Shown here in pieces: positions 14,691-24,200 of a stretch of DNA of 31,306 nucleotides. Location: positions 1 through 31,306 of the forward strand of contig CAZAJB010000024.1 in assembly GCA_964485345.1 (NCBI GenBank), written 5' to 3'. The position numbers and the translations under genes are program-made. The DNA comes from UBA5420 sp964485345 (GTDB lineage Bacteria; Bacillota; Limnochordia; Darwinibacteriales; Darwinibacteriaceae). The notes below the pieces were generated by a model, which was not told the origin of the DNA, searched no databases, and worked only from the letters and a program-made list of their open reading frames with translations. Numbering within the stretch: position 1 is the stretch's first letter; each line of letters opens with the position of its first letter.

Positions 14691-15374
14691 CTACAACGAA
14701 CTAATCACAGGACTCCTAGGCACGCGAAGATCAATGCGCCGCGGGTTCTCATTACGGCGAGTCAAGTCCTCAAGTATCTTTTCGAGTAAAACGAATTTTT
14801 CCTCCAGCTCCATAGGTTGTCCCATGAGGATCTCAGTACCTCCCCGAGTGATAAAGGAACGATTGGTGCAGTTCCACTCTGAGATCGACTCTCTTAGGCT
14901 GGCAGGGATCATATTGATCAGCCGTGCAGTGGCGACAAGCTGCTCCGAGGAGCTAAGGTCAAGGTTGGTCACAATGGGCAGAGAGTGCATTCCCCCAGCC
15001 TCCGTTGGCGGCAACAGGCCTCCCTCCCGATCTAGGAGAACCCACCCACCCGCGGTCGGCGTCTGCGCCAGCGGTGTTCGTTCTGTGATGCTCACATGAA
15101 CATGATTCGGCCAGCGCCAGGACGCTGTGGCCGTTTCTATCCAAGGGTGTTCTGTTAAAGTAACAACAAGCTCCCTAGTATCGACGCGCCAGACATTTGT
15201 CAAGGGAAAGTCCATATACAGATCAAGCTGTTCCGTGCTGAGGTACGATAGGCCTGTCCACTCAATTTCGTCCGTCTCAAAAAACGTGGAATTTGCGAAC
15301 AGGTAAAGGGCAATGACGAGCGCTAATACGAACACATACAGCGCGTTCTTAGCGCTCGAGAGTTCACCGATCAC
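14691..15374 (-). CDS. ftsQ: Cell division protein FtsQ/DivIB
   Basis: A 227-residue bitopic membrane protein with a short cytoplasmic tail, one transmembrane helix (about 10-27) and an extracytoplasmic POTRA domain ('IEWTGLSYLSTEQLDLYMD' to 'HVHVSITERTPLAQ', about 37-105), then a beta domain ('GGWVLLDREGGLLPP'). FtsQ/DivIB stabilises the FtsL/FtsB(DivIC) and FtsW/PBP complex at the septum. The start is GTG at 15374 with AAGGAGGGG upstream, overlapping the region just after the murA stop (12 bases apart). Shorter than Bacillus DivIB (about 263). Confidence 0.92.
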   Translation of the reverse strand: MIGELSSAKNALYVFVLALVIALYLFANSTFFETDEIEWTGLSYLSTEQLDLYMDFPLTNVWRVDTRELVVTLTEHPWIETATASWRWPNHVHVSITERTPLAQTPTAGGWVLLDREGGLLPPTEAGGMHSLPIVTNLDLSSSEQLVATARLINMIPASLRESISEWNCTNRSFITRGGTEILMGQPMELEEKFVLLEKILEDLTRRNENPRRIDLRVPRSPVISSL

Positions 15375-15386
15375 AATACCCCTCCT

Positions 15387-16637
15387 TCATTCCGCAATTC
15401 TCACAATTTTCGCACCGAGGCTTGTTAGTTGCGTCTCCATGGCCTCATAGCCTCGGTCAATATGTTCGACCCCAAAGATCGTAGACTGTCCCTCTGCGGC
15501 TAAAGCAGCTAGGACTATGGCGGCCCCACCTCGCAGGTCACCGGCCACTAGATCCGTGCCGTAAAGGCTCGTTATACCCTCGATCGTCACCGCTGAGGTA
15601 TTCGGTGTAATACGCGCTCCGAGTTTGCCCAGTTCGTGGGTATAACCAAAGCGACGGTCGAAGACTGCTTCTTTCAACTTGCTTTGTCCTTGGGCCTGGG
15701 TTGCCAGGGCAACCATTTGCGGCTGCAAGTCTGTGGGAAACTCAGGATATGGCCCCGTGGATGCCTCAAATGGCTTAAGTCTTCGGGGGGAGACGACGCT
15801 TACTTCTCCCTCTCCAACCTCAACTCCTGCCCCCATGGACGCTAGAAGACCAAGTAAGGGCGCCATGTGCTCAGGGACTACATTTTCTACCGTCCCGCTA
15901 CCTCCCGTGGTTAGGAAGGCTAAGAGATACGTGCCAGCCTCAATCCGATCAGGCACGACCGAAAAGTCCGTTTCCCCCAGTTCGCCTACACCTTGAATCG
16001 TTATGACCGAGGTTCCTGCCCCTTGGATCTTTGCACCCATTCCGTTTAGAAAACCCTGAATATCGACAATTTCTGGTTCGCGGGCTGCATTTCTGATGAT
16101 GGTTTCGCCCTTGGCCATGGTAGCGGCCATCATAATGTTCTCGGTGGCACCTACACTTGGATAGCGGAAGGTGATGTCGGCACCGTGCAAACGTGGAGCT
16201 CGTGCCACAAACCTATCGTCCTTTACCTCGATTGTGGCACCCATCTGCTCAAACCCTGCCAAATGAATATCTAAGGGCCTACTACCGATATTGCAGCCGC
16301 CAGGCCTTGCCACCTCAACTCGACCAAGCCGTGCTAAGAGTGGACCCATGACCTGAACTGAGGCCCGCATGGACTTTACCAATGCCTCGGGGGTCTGCCC
16401 GGCAACGGATGATACCTCCAACTGCAAGCAACCAGAGGCGAAATGAAGGCGGACGCCCAATGCCCTAAGCACACCTGCCATAGTCTCTACATCTGTAATA
16501 CTCGGTACGTTCTCTAGCCTAAAGGACCCCTGACCTAACAGAGCTGCAACCATGAGCTTAAGAGCAGAGTTCTTTGCCCCATTAATGCTAACCCGACCAC
16601 ACAGAGTACGCTGACCTTCCACCAAAAACTTGACCAT
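15387..16637 (-). CDS. murA: UDP-N-acetylglucosamine 1-carboxyvinyltransferase MurA
   Basis: MurA (416 residues) performs the first committed step of peptidoglycan synthesis, transferring enolpyruvate from phosphoenolpyruvate to UDP-N-acetylglucosamine. Key residues are present: K22-N23 in 'INGAKNSALKL' and the catalytic/fosfomycin-target Cys115 in 'RPGGCNIGSRPLD'. 'DLRGGAAIVLAALAAEG' near the end is also typical. The start at ATG 16637 is chosen (AGAGGTGAT upstream, first residues MVKFLVEG) over the upstream ATG at 16670. It takes the place in the dcw cluster where murG and murB usually lie. Confidence 0.97.
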   Translation of the reverse strand: MVKFLVEGQRTLCGRVSINGAKNSALKLMVAALLGQGSFRLENVPSITDVETMAGVLRALGVRLHFASGCLQLEVSSVAGQTPEALVKSMRASVQVMGPLLARLGRVEVARPGGCNIGSRPLDIHLAGFEQMGATIEVKDDRFVARAPRLHGADITFRYPSVGATENIMMAATMAKGETIIRNAAREPEIVDIQGFLNGMGAKIQGAGTSVITIQGVGELGETDFSVVPDRIEAGTYLLAFLTTGGSGTVENVVPEHMAPLLGLLASMGAGVEVGEGEVSVVSPRRLKPFEASTGPYPEFPTDLQPQMVALATQAQGQSKLKEAVFDRRFGYTHELGKLGARITPNTSAVTIEGITSLYGTDLVAGDLRGGAAIVLAALAAEGQSTIFGVEHIDRGYEAMETQLTSLGAKIVRIAE

Positions 16638-16707
16638 TGTATCACCTCTACCCCTGAGTTTACCGTTCATCTTATGCGGTAAGGGGTAATGGGTGAAAAG
16701 CGCCAGA

Positions 16708-17802
16708 TTAGTCCCGGCACTGCCTGGAAATATTCAGTAGAATGCCAACACCTGCCAAGCTAATAAGCAAAGACGAACCGCCATGACTGATAAAGGGTAG
16801 TGGAATACCTGTTACCGGCAGCGAACCCGTTACTACACCAATATTGAGCAGAGCTTGAAAAGCGATCATGGAAGTGATGCCTATGGCCAAGAGGGTTCCA
16901 TAAAGATCCGGGGCACGCATAGCAATGCGTAGGCCGCGCCAGGCGATAATGAAATACAATGCCAATACTGTGGCGCCGCCCAAGAAACCCAACTCCTCAC
17001 AGAGGATGGCAAAAATGAAGTCTGTATGATGCTCGGGTAAATAGGAAAACTTCTGTTTGCTTTTGCCTAGACCAAGACCAAAGAGTCCACCGGAGCCAAT
17101 GGCCAGGAGAGATTGAATTACATTCCAGCCTGTATCGGTTGGATCGCTCCAAGGATCGAGAAAAGCGAATATCCTTCTCATCCGGTATTCTTTCATTGTT
17201 AGTAGATACGCCAAAGCCGGAACAGCCGTAAGTCCCACACCCGCTAGCTGGCCAAGGTGGACGCCGCCGGCAAATAGCAGCACGACTACGGTAAAGACAA
17301 GGGCCATGCCGGTACCGAAATCTGGTTCGAGCATGATCAGAGCAAACTGAGCGGCGGTGATCAATAGAATCGGAAGGAGTCCAGAGAAGAATTTGCGGGT
17401 TTTCTCGCGTTTGGTGGCTAGGTAAGCAGCAACATAGTTAACCATGACCAGCTTCGCCACCTCCGATGGTTGAAGGTTGAATCCCGCTATGCGAATCCAG
17501 CGTGTGGCTCCACCGGTACCAGTACCCACAAAGAGCACGGCTACAAGTAAAACGACGGAAATAAGAAGGCCGGGCAATGCCAGAGGTCTGAAGATATGAT
17601 AGTCGACTTTCATGAGCACAAACATGAATACCAGGCCTACGATAGCCAAGATAGTCTGCCTCTGGACATAGTAATACGGGTCCCCAGCGTCAGAAAGTCC
17701 CATAACGGATGAAGCGCTAAAGACCATAACTAGACCTAGACTCAACAACATGATGACTGCAACGAAGGTCCAAAGATCCACCTTGCCGCCCTTTGTGAAC
17801 AT
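16708..17802 (-). CDS. ftsW: Septal peptidoglycan polymerase FtsW/SpoVE (SEDS family)
   Basis: A 364-residue SEDS glycosyltransferase with about ten membrane helices that polymerises lipid II at the septum together with a class B PBP. Signature segments: 'GLVMVFSASSVMG', 'RWIRIAGFNLQPSEVAKL', 'LIMLEPDFGTGMA', 'SGGLFGLGLGKSKQKFSYLPE', 'HHTDFIFAILCEELGF' and 'LPVTGIPLPFISHGGSSL'. The start at ATG 17802 has GGGAGGGGG upstream. It follows mraY by 31 bases. In a spore-former it may serve both vegetative division and the spore cortex (SpoVE role); these cannot be separated from sequence. Confidence 0.96.
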   Translation of the reverse strand: MFTKGGKVDLWTFVAVIMLLSLGLVMVFSASSVMGLSDAGDPYYYVQRQTILAIVGLVFMFVLMKVDYHIFRPLALPGLLISVVLLVAVLFVGTGTGGATRWIRIAGFNLQPSEVAKLVMVNYVAAYLATKREKTRKFFSGLLPILLITAAQFALIMLEPDFGTGMALVFTVVVLLFAGGVHLGQLAGVGLTAVPALAYLLTMKEYRMRRIFAFLDPWSDPTDTGWNVIQSLLAIGSGGLFGLGLGKSKQKFSYLPEHHTDFIFAILCEELGFLGGATVLALYFIIAWRGLRIAMRAPDLYGTLLAIGITSMIAFQALLNIGVVTGSLPVTGIPLPFISHGGSSLLISLAGVGILLNISRQCRD

Positions 17803-17833
17803 GCTCCTCGCCCCCTCCCTAATCTATATGCGC

Positions 17834-18796
17834 CTAGAGTATGGCGTACAACCCTAGAACGGCAAAAACGAGGGCCACTAACCAAAAGCGAGTCATAATC
17901 TTACTTTCAGGCACACCTAAGAGCTCAAAATGGTGATGCAAAGGTGCCATCCGAAACAGCCGTTTGCCCTTCGTAGACTTAAAATAGAGAACCTGCAGAA
18001 TCACGGACAATGTCTCTACCACAAACAAACCGCCCACGATGGGTAAGACGAGCGATGTCTTACTCAAGATGGATCCAGCACCCAAGGCCGCCCCTAATGC
18101 CAGCGAACCAGTATCACCCATAAAGACCTGAGCGGGCGGCGCATTAAACCAGGTGAATCCCAAACAAGCACCTGCTACCGCACCGAAAAACAGACTCAGA
18201 TCTGGATACCCCAGTATATAGCAGATCAGCCCAAAAACCGCAGCACTTATGGCGGTACTACCTGCCGCTAGTCCATCTACACCATCGGTAATGTTCACTG
18301 CATTCGCGGCCCCCACCAAGACTAAGGTGGTAAAGGGAATATAGACGAGCGGTGGGAACACTACGTCTTGCCCTAAGAAAGGTACGATCAGATCTGTTCC
18401 GACTCGCGCTGATGCGTATATAGCCACCAAAACCGCCACACCGAATTGACCCACCAGTTTCTCTCGAGCACGCAAACCGAGGGAGCGTTTCGCCACTACT
18501 TTGATGAAATCGTCCAAGAACCCAACTAGGCCGAAGCCTATGGTGGCAAAGAGCATCATGATATTACTGTTGGTTACAGGAGGGAAAACAAGCACCGCCA
18601 AGACGATGGTCACGACCATTAAGATACCGCCCATCGTTGGTGTCCCGGCTTTTCCCAAGTGAGACTTCGGACCATCCTTCCTAATTTGCTGGCCAAGCTT
18701 GAGGCGCCGCAGGTAAGCGATTGTCCTCGGACCAGCCACTAGGGAAAGAACAAATGCAACAAAACCACTTGCGAGGGGCAGGAACGACGTCGGCAT
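17834..18796 (-). CDS. mraY: Phospho-N-acetylmuramoyl-pentapeptide-transferase MraY
   Basis: MraY (320 residues, about ten membrane helices) transfers phospho-MurNAc-pentapeptide to undecaprenyl phosphate, making lipid I. The catalytic Asp pair is seen in 'GFLDDFIKV' (95-96), followed by 'NAVNITDGVDGLA' (about 165-177), 'FMGDTGSLALGA' and the loop 'PLHHHFE'. 'GTPTMGG' near the start is also a family mark. The ATG shares one base with the murF stop (TAATG), so translation is probably coupled. murD, which usually follows, is missing. Confidence 0.98.
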   Translation of the reverse strand: MPTSFLPLASGFVAFVLSLVAGPRTIAYLRRLKLGQQIRKDGPKSHLGKAGTPTMGGILMVVTIVLAVLVFPPVTNSNIMMLFATIGFGLVGFLDDFIKVVAKRSLGLRAREKLVGQFGVAVLVAIYASARVGTDLIVPFLGQDVVFPPLVYIPFTTLVLVGAANAVNITDGVDGLAAGSTAISAAVFGLICYILGYPDLSLFFGAVAGACLGFTWFNAPPAQVFMGDTGSLALGAALGAGSILSKTSLVLPIVGGLFVVETLSVILQVLYFKSTKGKRLFRMAPLHHHFELLGVPESKIMTRFWLVALVFAVLGLYAIL

Positions 18797-20142
18797 TATT
18801 TGTCTCCACCCTTCAAGAGTTCTTCCACAATTCTCTCAAAGTGTAAGCCGCGAGAGGCTTTTACTAGTACCAAATCTCCACCTTCCAGTTCAAAGGCATG
18901 AGAGGCAAGGAACTCGTCAACGGACCCATAGATGACTCCACGACCAGCGCCTTCCTGCATAAACGAAGCATATTCACCAATAAAAACCAAGTGCTTGGCA
19001 CAGGACCCAGCATGACGACCTATTTCAATATGGGCTTGTTCCGCAATATCCCCAAGCTCAAGCATGTCTCCGAGAATTGCCACTCGCTTCCCGGAGCAGT
19101 ACATGTGACCTAAGGTATCCAGAGCCGCTTCCATCGAGGCAGGACTAGCATTATAGCTGTCATTAACAACAATAACCCCCTGAGGAGTACGCTGAACCTC
19201 CAGGCGCATAGCACTCGAGGCTAACTCTGCCAGGGCCTGAGCACCCTGGGCCAGATCGATATCAAATTGCAGACCAAGGGCTAAGGCCGCGCTAGCGTTC
19301 CAGACATTATGGACTCCCGGCAGCGCCAGGCGTACCTGAACCTCCTGTTGCCCAGATTGAATGGTAAACTTAGGCCTACCTTCCACATCCCGGCTGATCC
19401 CTCGCCCTACCACATCGTTAGCGACATCCAGTCCATAGTAGACGACACGTCCCCTGAAACTACGAGCTTGACCACGCACGGAAGGATCGTCCCCGTTGAG
19501 GACGGCAACCCCCCTAGAATCCATAGCCTCTAGTAATTCGCCCTTGGCCTGAGCAATATTACCCATACCGCCTAAGAGCTCTAGATGGACCGGACCGATA
19601 TTCGTGATGATGCCATAAGCGGGAGGGCAGATTTCGGTCAGCCGCCGTATCTGCCCGAGGCCGCGCATACCCATCTCTACGACCAAAACTTCGTGGTGGT
19701 CTTCTAGCCCCAAGACAGTCAAGGGGACTCCGATTTCGTTGTTAAAGTTGCCTTTTGTGGCATGAACAGAATACTTGGTGCTGAGTACTTGTGTAATCAT
19801 GTCCTTGGTCGAGGTCTTCCCGTTACTACCAGTAATTGCCACTACTGGAATGGAAAACTCCGCCAAGTACGACCTCGCGAGCTCCTGTAGTCCCAAAAGT
19901 GGATCAGGCACCCGCACAACCCCTGGTCCATCATGGCTTCCCTCTTTCACCAGTGCAAAGCCACCTTGCGCGAGAACATCCTTGATAAACTTATGCCCGT
20001 CCACCTTCGTGCCGGGCAATGCAACAAAAAGGGCTCCCGCTGTAACCCCTCGACTATCAATCTCCACACTAGTGACGATACCCTCGCCAATGGCTTTACC
20101 GCCTGTATACGCGGCAATTTGCTGCAGCGTTAATGGACGCAT
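18796..20142 (-). CDS. murF: UDP-N-acetylmuramoyl-tripeptide--D-alanyl-D-alanine ligase MurF
   Basis: MurF (448 residues) adds D-Ala-D-Ala to the UDP-MurNAc tripeptide, completing the soluble precursor. The ATP loop 'ITGSNGKTSTKDMI' is followed by 'NFNNEIGVPLTVL' and 'MGMRGLGQIRRLTEICPP', both characteristic of MurF, and by 'DSYNASPASMEAAL' and 'ILGDMLELG'. The ATG at 20142 shares a base with the murE stop (TAATG), and AAGGAG lies in the murE end. It sits between murE and mraY in a tightly coupled run. Confidence 0.97.
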   Translation of the reverse strand: MRPLTLQQIAAYTGGKAIGEGIVTSVEIDSRGVTAGALFVALPGTKVDGHKFIKDVLAQGGFALVKEGSHDGPGVVRVPDPLLGLQELARSYLAEFSIPVVAITGSNGKTSTKDMITQVLSTKYSVHATKGNFNNEIGVPLTVLGLEDHHEVLVVEMGMRGLGQIRRLTEICPPAYGIITNIGPVHLELLGGMGNIAQAKGELLEAMDSRGVAVLNGDDPSVRGQARSFRGRVVYYGLDVANDVVGRGISRDVEGRPKFTIQSGQQEVQVRLALPGVHNVWNASAALALGLQFDIDLAQGAQALAELASSAMRLEVQRTPQGVIVVNDSYNASPASMEAALDTLGHMYCSGKRVAILGDMLELGDIAEQAHIEIGRHAGSCAKHLVFIGEYASFMQEGAGRGVIYGSVDEFLASHAFELEGGDLVLVKASRGLHFERIVEELLKGGDK

Positions 20143-21599
20143 TAGTCCTTCAGCTCCTTAATGGTCCTCCTGACTTCTTCCCTATCATCAAAGTGTATTC
20201 GACCCGATGCAAACTCTTGATATGTTTCATGGCCTTTACCCGCCACAATCACAAAGTCATCAGGGGTTGCCATCTTGATCGCCCTGTCAATTGCTTCTCG
20301 TCGATCGACGACAATTGCATAGTCCACCTCTGGATTTGCCGAAAGAAGACCCTTCTCAATACTAGAGCAAATCACCGCAGGATCCTCTGAACGAGGATTA
20401 TCTGACGTGATGATCGCGAAATCTGCCAATCGTGCTGCTACTGCACCCATCAGGGGCCGTTTGCCTGTGTCTCTATCTCCGCCGGCGCCAAAAACTACAA
20501 TCAGGCGTCCTCGGGGTGTCAACTCCCGGCCAGATGCAAGCACGTTTTCCAAACCATGGGGCGTGTGGGCATAGTCCACCACACAATTGAGACCTAGGTC
20601 ATTTTCGATTCGCTCAAATCGCCCCGGAACACCTTGAGCAAGCTGGAGGCCTGTTTGGATCTGGGTGAGAGAGACGCCCTGGCTCATGCAAAGCGCAGCT
20701 GCTCCCAGAGAATTGTACACATTAAAGTACCCTGTAAGCTTGAGATGAATGGGGATTTGCCCTACCTTACTCTTCAGTATATAAGAAACTCCCCCATTTT
20801 CCAACTGGATCTTCTCAGCCTGGAAATCTGCGGGGTTTTCTACACCATAGCTCCCGGCATGACCAGAAGGAAAAGCTAGCAGCCTAGTACCCCAGGAGTC
20901 ATCAGCGTTAATGATGGCCGGGCCATGAAGATGCTCAAATAACTTCGCTTTCGCTGCGAAGTACTCTTCCATGGTTGTATGATAATCCAGATGATCCTGG
21001 GACAGGTTGGTAAAAAGGGCTCCTGCAAAGGAGATGCCATATGTGCGATGCAAGTCCAGGGCATGGGAGGAGACCTCCATGACCACATATTCCATACCTT
21101 TTTCTACCATCTCAGCAAACAATCGTTGAAGCTCTAGGGATTCGGGAGTAGTTCGCCCCGATTCGAGCACGGCATCGCCGATTAGCGTCTCGATCGTGCC
21201 AATCAACCCAACCTTGTACCCCGCCTGCTCTAAAATGTATTTCACCAAGTAGGTGCTCGTTGTCTTGCCATTTGTTCCGGTGATCCCCAGAACGCGCAGT
21301 TTCTGCGAGGGGTGATCGTAGAAGTTCGCACTGACTAAGCCTAGGGCAAGCCTTGTGTCCGCAGTAATGATCTGGGTTCGGTCCAAACCAGGAATTGCCT
21401 GCTCTACCAGGATCGCGGCTGCCCCCTTTTGGGCCGCTTCATACACAAAGTCGTGGCCATCTACCCGCATGCCGGAAATAGCCACGAACAAATCTCCCCG
21501 TCTGATAGTTCGAGAGTCATAACTGATACCAGAAATCTCCCCGTGATCCGATCCTCGAATCTCGTATTCTAGCCCCTGCAATACCTTGCCTAGCTTCAA
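20142..21599 (-). CDS. murE: UDP-MurNAc-tripeptide synthetase MurE, meso-diaminopimelate type
   Basis: MurE (485 residues) adds the third stem amino acid. The ATP loop 'GITGTNGKTTST' (105-116), 'VMEVSSHALDLHR' and 'VDYAHTPHGLENVL' identify the family. The specificity motif DNPR (400-403) points to meso-diaminopimelate rather than lysine. The start is TTG at 21599 with AAGGAGGGG upstream; no better ATG exists. It follows the PBP gene by 23 bases. Confidence 0.97.
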   Translation of the reverse strand: MKLGKVLQGLEYEIRGSDHGEISGISYDSRTIRRGDLFVAISGMRVDGHDFVYEAAQKGAAAILVEQAIPGLDRTQIITADTRLALGLVSANFYDHPSQKLRVLGITGTNGKTTSTYLVKYILEQAGYKVGLIGTIETLIGDAVLESGRTTPESLELQRLFAEMVEKGMEYVVMEVSSHALDLHRTYGISFAGALFTNLSQDHLDYHTTMEEYFAAKAKLFEHLHGPAIINADDSWGTRLLAFPSGHAGSYGVENPADFQAEKIQLENGGVSYILKSKVGQIPIHLKLTGYFNVYNSLGAAALCMSQGVSLTQIQTGLQLAQGVPGRFERIENDLGLNCVVDYAHTPHGLENVLASGRELTPRGRLIVVFGAGGDRDTGKRPLMGAVAARLADFAIITSDNPRSEDPAVICSSIEKGLLSANPEVDYAIVVDRREAIDRAIKMATPDDFVIVAGKGHETYQEFASGRIHFDDREEVRRTIKELKD

Positions 21600-21622
21600 A
21601 TTGGGCCCCTCCTTCCCTGTCC

Positions 21623-23704
21623 CTACAGCTTAAAGATGACTTGCACAGCCGAACCCTTCGAAACAGCTGTGCCTGATTTTGGTGATTGCTCGACCGCGAC
21701 ACCGCTACCCACTACATTGATCCGTAGCTCATGATCAGATAAAGTAGCGGACGCGTCGCGCATACTCAAACCGAGCACATCAGGAACCAGGACATCCCCG
21801 ACTTGATCCTGTTCATAGAAAAAGAGATGAACCGTGGTCTGCGCCGGAACTCGCGCACCGGGTCTTGGTGTTTGGGCCGTCACTAGGGGTCCTTCTCCTT
21901 CCGTAGTCCAAGGAAGACTTGCTTGGGTTAAGTACGCCCTGACTTCCTCTCTTGTAAAATTCGACAAATTGGGTACCAGGGCAAAGGGTGAGCGCTCTTG
22001 GCCTTCCGAGCGCCTCTTCACGCCTAAGTACTCCAGACTTTCTTCCATAATCTTTTGAAAGACCGGGGCTGCTAAGACACCGCCGTAAGCTGATTCGACT
22101 TGAGGGTGGTACAAAACCACCAAGATGGCCAGGGCAGGTTCGTCGACTGGCGCAAACCCCAAAAAGGATGCAATGCGCCCGGCGCCGTAGACGCCCCCCT
22201 CAGGAACCTCAGCTGTGCCAGTCTTTCCTGCCACGTAATAGCCTGAGACTTCGGCTCTGTTCCCATTACCATTTACCACGACCGAACGCAACAGCTGGCT
22301 AACTGCAGTAGCTGTCTCACTTTGCACAGGATACCCCAGAATTTCAGGTTCAAACTTTTGGAAAATACGCCCCTGAGCGTCCAGGATTTCTCGGACAAAA
22401 TAGGGTTCCATGAGCGTTCCGCCATTGGCGATGGAACTGAGGGAGTTCAATAGTTGTAATGGCGTCACGGCGATACCTTGACCGAACCCCGTATTGGCCC
22501 ACTGGAGAGCTTGCCCGCCTAACCTAGGTGCGGCCACCATGCCTGCAATCTCACCGGGAAAATCGACGCCTGATCGACTTCCGAAGCCAAATCCCTGGAT
22601 GTAGGGATGAAACCTTTCAGGGCCCATTTCGGCAGACAATTTCGCAAAGGTAATGTTGTCTGATCGCTCCATGGCTTCCAGAAAAGAGATATTTCCAAAG
22701 ACACGACCGTCGGAGTTGCGGACTCGCCCACCGCCTACTTCCCAAGACAGGCCACTATCAAAGGTTCGTTCATTGTAGGCTAAGCCCAGATCGAGACTGG
22801 CAGCCGCAGTGACGAACTTAAAGGTAGAACCCGGTTCGTATTGATCGGTAATGGCCACATTACGCCGGCGTCCAGCCGAAACGTCTTGATAGTAGTTCGG
22901 ATCAAACGTTGGATAGATGGCGTTGGCCAAAATTTCTCCAGTGTAGGGATCCATCGCCAAGACTAGGCCACGCTCGCTCTTGCTGGAAACCACGGCCTCC
23001 TGAATATGGGTTTCTGCTATATACTGAATGACACTATCAATGGTCAAGACCACATCGCGGCCCGGCTCCGGTAGAAGAAACTCGCTCTCACCGCCGGGAA
23101 TACTGCGTTGTGTGGCGTCTTGTTCAATCGCCTGCCGGCCAGGAACGCCCCGCAATACTTCATCGTAGTAATATTCTATACCTTCTAGGCCTTGGTTATC
23201 CGAACCGGCGATACCCACAACATGCGCGGCCAGGGAACCTTGAGGGTAATAACGTTGGGGACGCTTAACAACCCGGATACCGGGCAAACCGAGCTTACGA
23301 ATGGCCTCAGCGCTCTCGATGCTTAGGCCGCGTGCTAACCAAGCGCTCGTAGTCGACCCGCTATCTAGGATGCGGGTCAAGTCCGCTTCGCTCATCGGCA
23401 AGAAAGGAGCTAATTGTCGTGCTGTCCCCTCCAAGTCCCGAATGCTTCCGGGTAGGGCATACACTGCATCGGCTCCTACACTTATGGCTAACGTGTTGTA
23501 ATTGCGATCTAAGATATTACCCCGCTGGGCATCAATGGTTTGGGGCCTCATGCGCTGGGCAAAGGCGCGATCAGAGAGCTCATCGCCCTGGTAGATCTGC
23601 AAATATCCCAGACGCACTGTGAGCCCAAGAAACGCCAACACCCAACAGAAAAAAACGAATATGGTACGTCGAATGCGAGACCGCTTAGCGGTGTAACGTG
23701 CCAG
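21623..23704 (-). CDS. Class B penicillin-binding protein with two PASTA domains (SpoVD/PBP2B-like)
   Basis: A septal transpeptidase that cross-links new peptidoglycan made by FtsW. With the start proposed here it has 693 residues: a basic tail (ARYTAKRSRIRR), one membrane helix (about 15-35), the PBP dimerisation domain ('RGNILDRN', 'YYPQGSLAAHVVG'), the transpeptidase domain with STFK (S293), SDN (348-350) and KTG (494-496), and two C-terminal PASTA domains (about 574-693). The start is uncertain. The first standard start, GTG 23641, has no ribosome site and would cut the anchor in half. In frame upstream, CTG 23704 has AGGAGGAG 6 bases before it and restores a normal N-terminus, overlapping ftsL by 20 bases. 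It could be spoVD or the vegetative pbpB. Confidence 0.93.
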   Translation of the reverse strand: MARYTAKRSRIRRTIFVFFCWVLAFLGLTVRLGYLQIYQGDELSDRAFAQRMRPQTIDAQRGNILDRNYNTLAISVGADAVYALPGSIRDLEGTARQLAPFLPMSEADLTRILDSGSTTSAWLARGLSIESAEAIRKLGLPGIRVVKRPQRYYPQGSLAAHVVGIAGSDNQGLEGIEYYYDEVLRGVPGRQAIEQDATQRSIPGGESEFLLPEPGRDVVLTIDSVIQYIAETHIQEAVVSSKSERGLVLAMDPYTGEILANAIYPTFDPNYYQDVSAGRRRNVAITDQYEPGSTFKFVTAAASLDLGLAYNERTFDSGLSWEVGGGRVRNSDGRVFGNISFLEAMERSDNITFAKLSAEMGPERFHPYIQGFGFGSRSGVDFPGEIAGMVAAPRLGGQALQWANTGFGQGIAVTPLQLLNSLSSIANGGTLMEPYFVREILDAQGRIFQKFEPEILGYPVQSETATAVSQLLRSVVVNGNGNRAEVSGYYVAGKTGTAEVPEGGVYGAGRIASFLGFAPVDEPALAILVVLYHPQVESAYGGVLAAPVFQKIMEESLEYLGVKRRSEGQERSPFALVPNLSNFTREEVRAYLTQASLPWTTEGEGPLVTAQTPRPGARVPAQTTVHLFFYEQDQVGDVLVPDVLGLSMRDASATLSDHELRINVVGSGVAVEQSPKSGTAVSKGSAVQVIFKL

Positions 23705-24185
23705 CTTCTACTCCTCCTATCGGTAGCACCCTGTTCATCCAGGAAAGCAATGTCTCCACAAAACGCATACCTTCGCCAGATTGGGGCACTTGCGTCCAGC
23801 GGGATTCTACTCCGCTCGGTGTGGCTGACGGTGTACTAAGAACTAGAGTCGCACTGTGTGCAGGGTCTACCATGCCCAGTTGGGTCCGGGCAATTTGCTC
23901 TACTTGCTTCAAGGATCTCTGAGATTCCAAGCTGAGCATGATATGATCGTTTCGCTGTTGCTTGGTGTTTACCTCCTGCTGCAACTGGGCTAATTCCATA
24001 CTGAGGTAGTAGGAAGTGACCTGCTGTTGAAGGTATAGCAGGCCGAGAGCTACAAAACATGCAGCCACCAGACAGATCTTGAGTGTAGCAGGTATCCGCC
24101 GTTTGCGCTTCACCGGTCGCCCCTGCGGGACCAGGGTCTCTTCACGATTATATGAGTACTCTTCGAGCTTTCGGGCCGCAGTCAT
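23685..24185 (-). CDS. ftsL: FtsL-like cell division protein
   Basis: A 166-residue bitopic protein: a basic cytoplasmic tail ('RPVKRKRRIP'), one transmembrane helix (about 33-52), then a coiled coil (about 58-98, 'MELAQLQQEVNTKQQRNDHI') and the motif 'RTQLGMVDP' typical of the FtsL/DivIC septum-formation family, followed by a 55-residue Ser/Thr-rich tail. FtsL bridges FtsQ/DivIB with FtsW and the PBP. Identity rests on topology and position between rsmH and the PBP gene. The start at ATG 24185 has GGGAGG 9 bases upstream. The 3' end overlaps the proposed PBP start. Confidence 0.85.
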   Translation of the reverse strand: MTAARKLEEYSYNREETLVPQGRPVKRKRRIPATLKICLVAACFVALGLLYLQQQVTSYYLSMELAQLQQEVNTKQQRNDHIMLSLESQRSLKQVEQIARTQLGMVDPAHSATLVLSTPSATPSGVESRWTQVPQSGEGMRFVETLLSWMNRVLPIGGVEAGTLHR

Positions 24186-24200
24186 CTGGTAAATCCTCCC

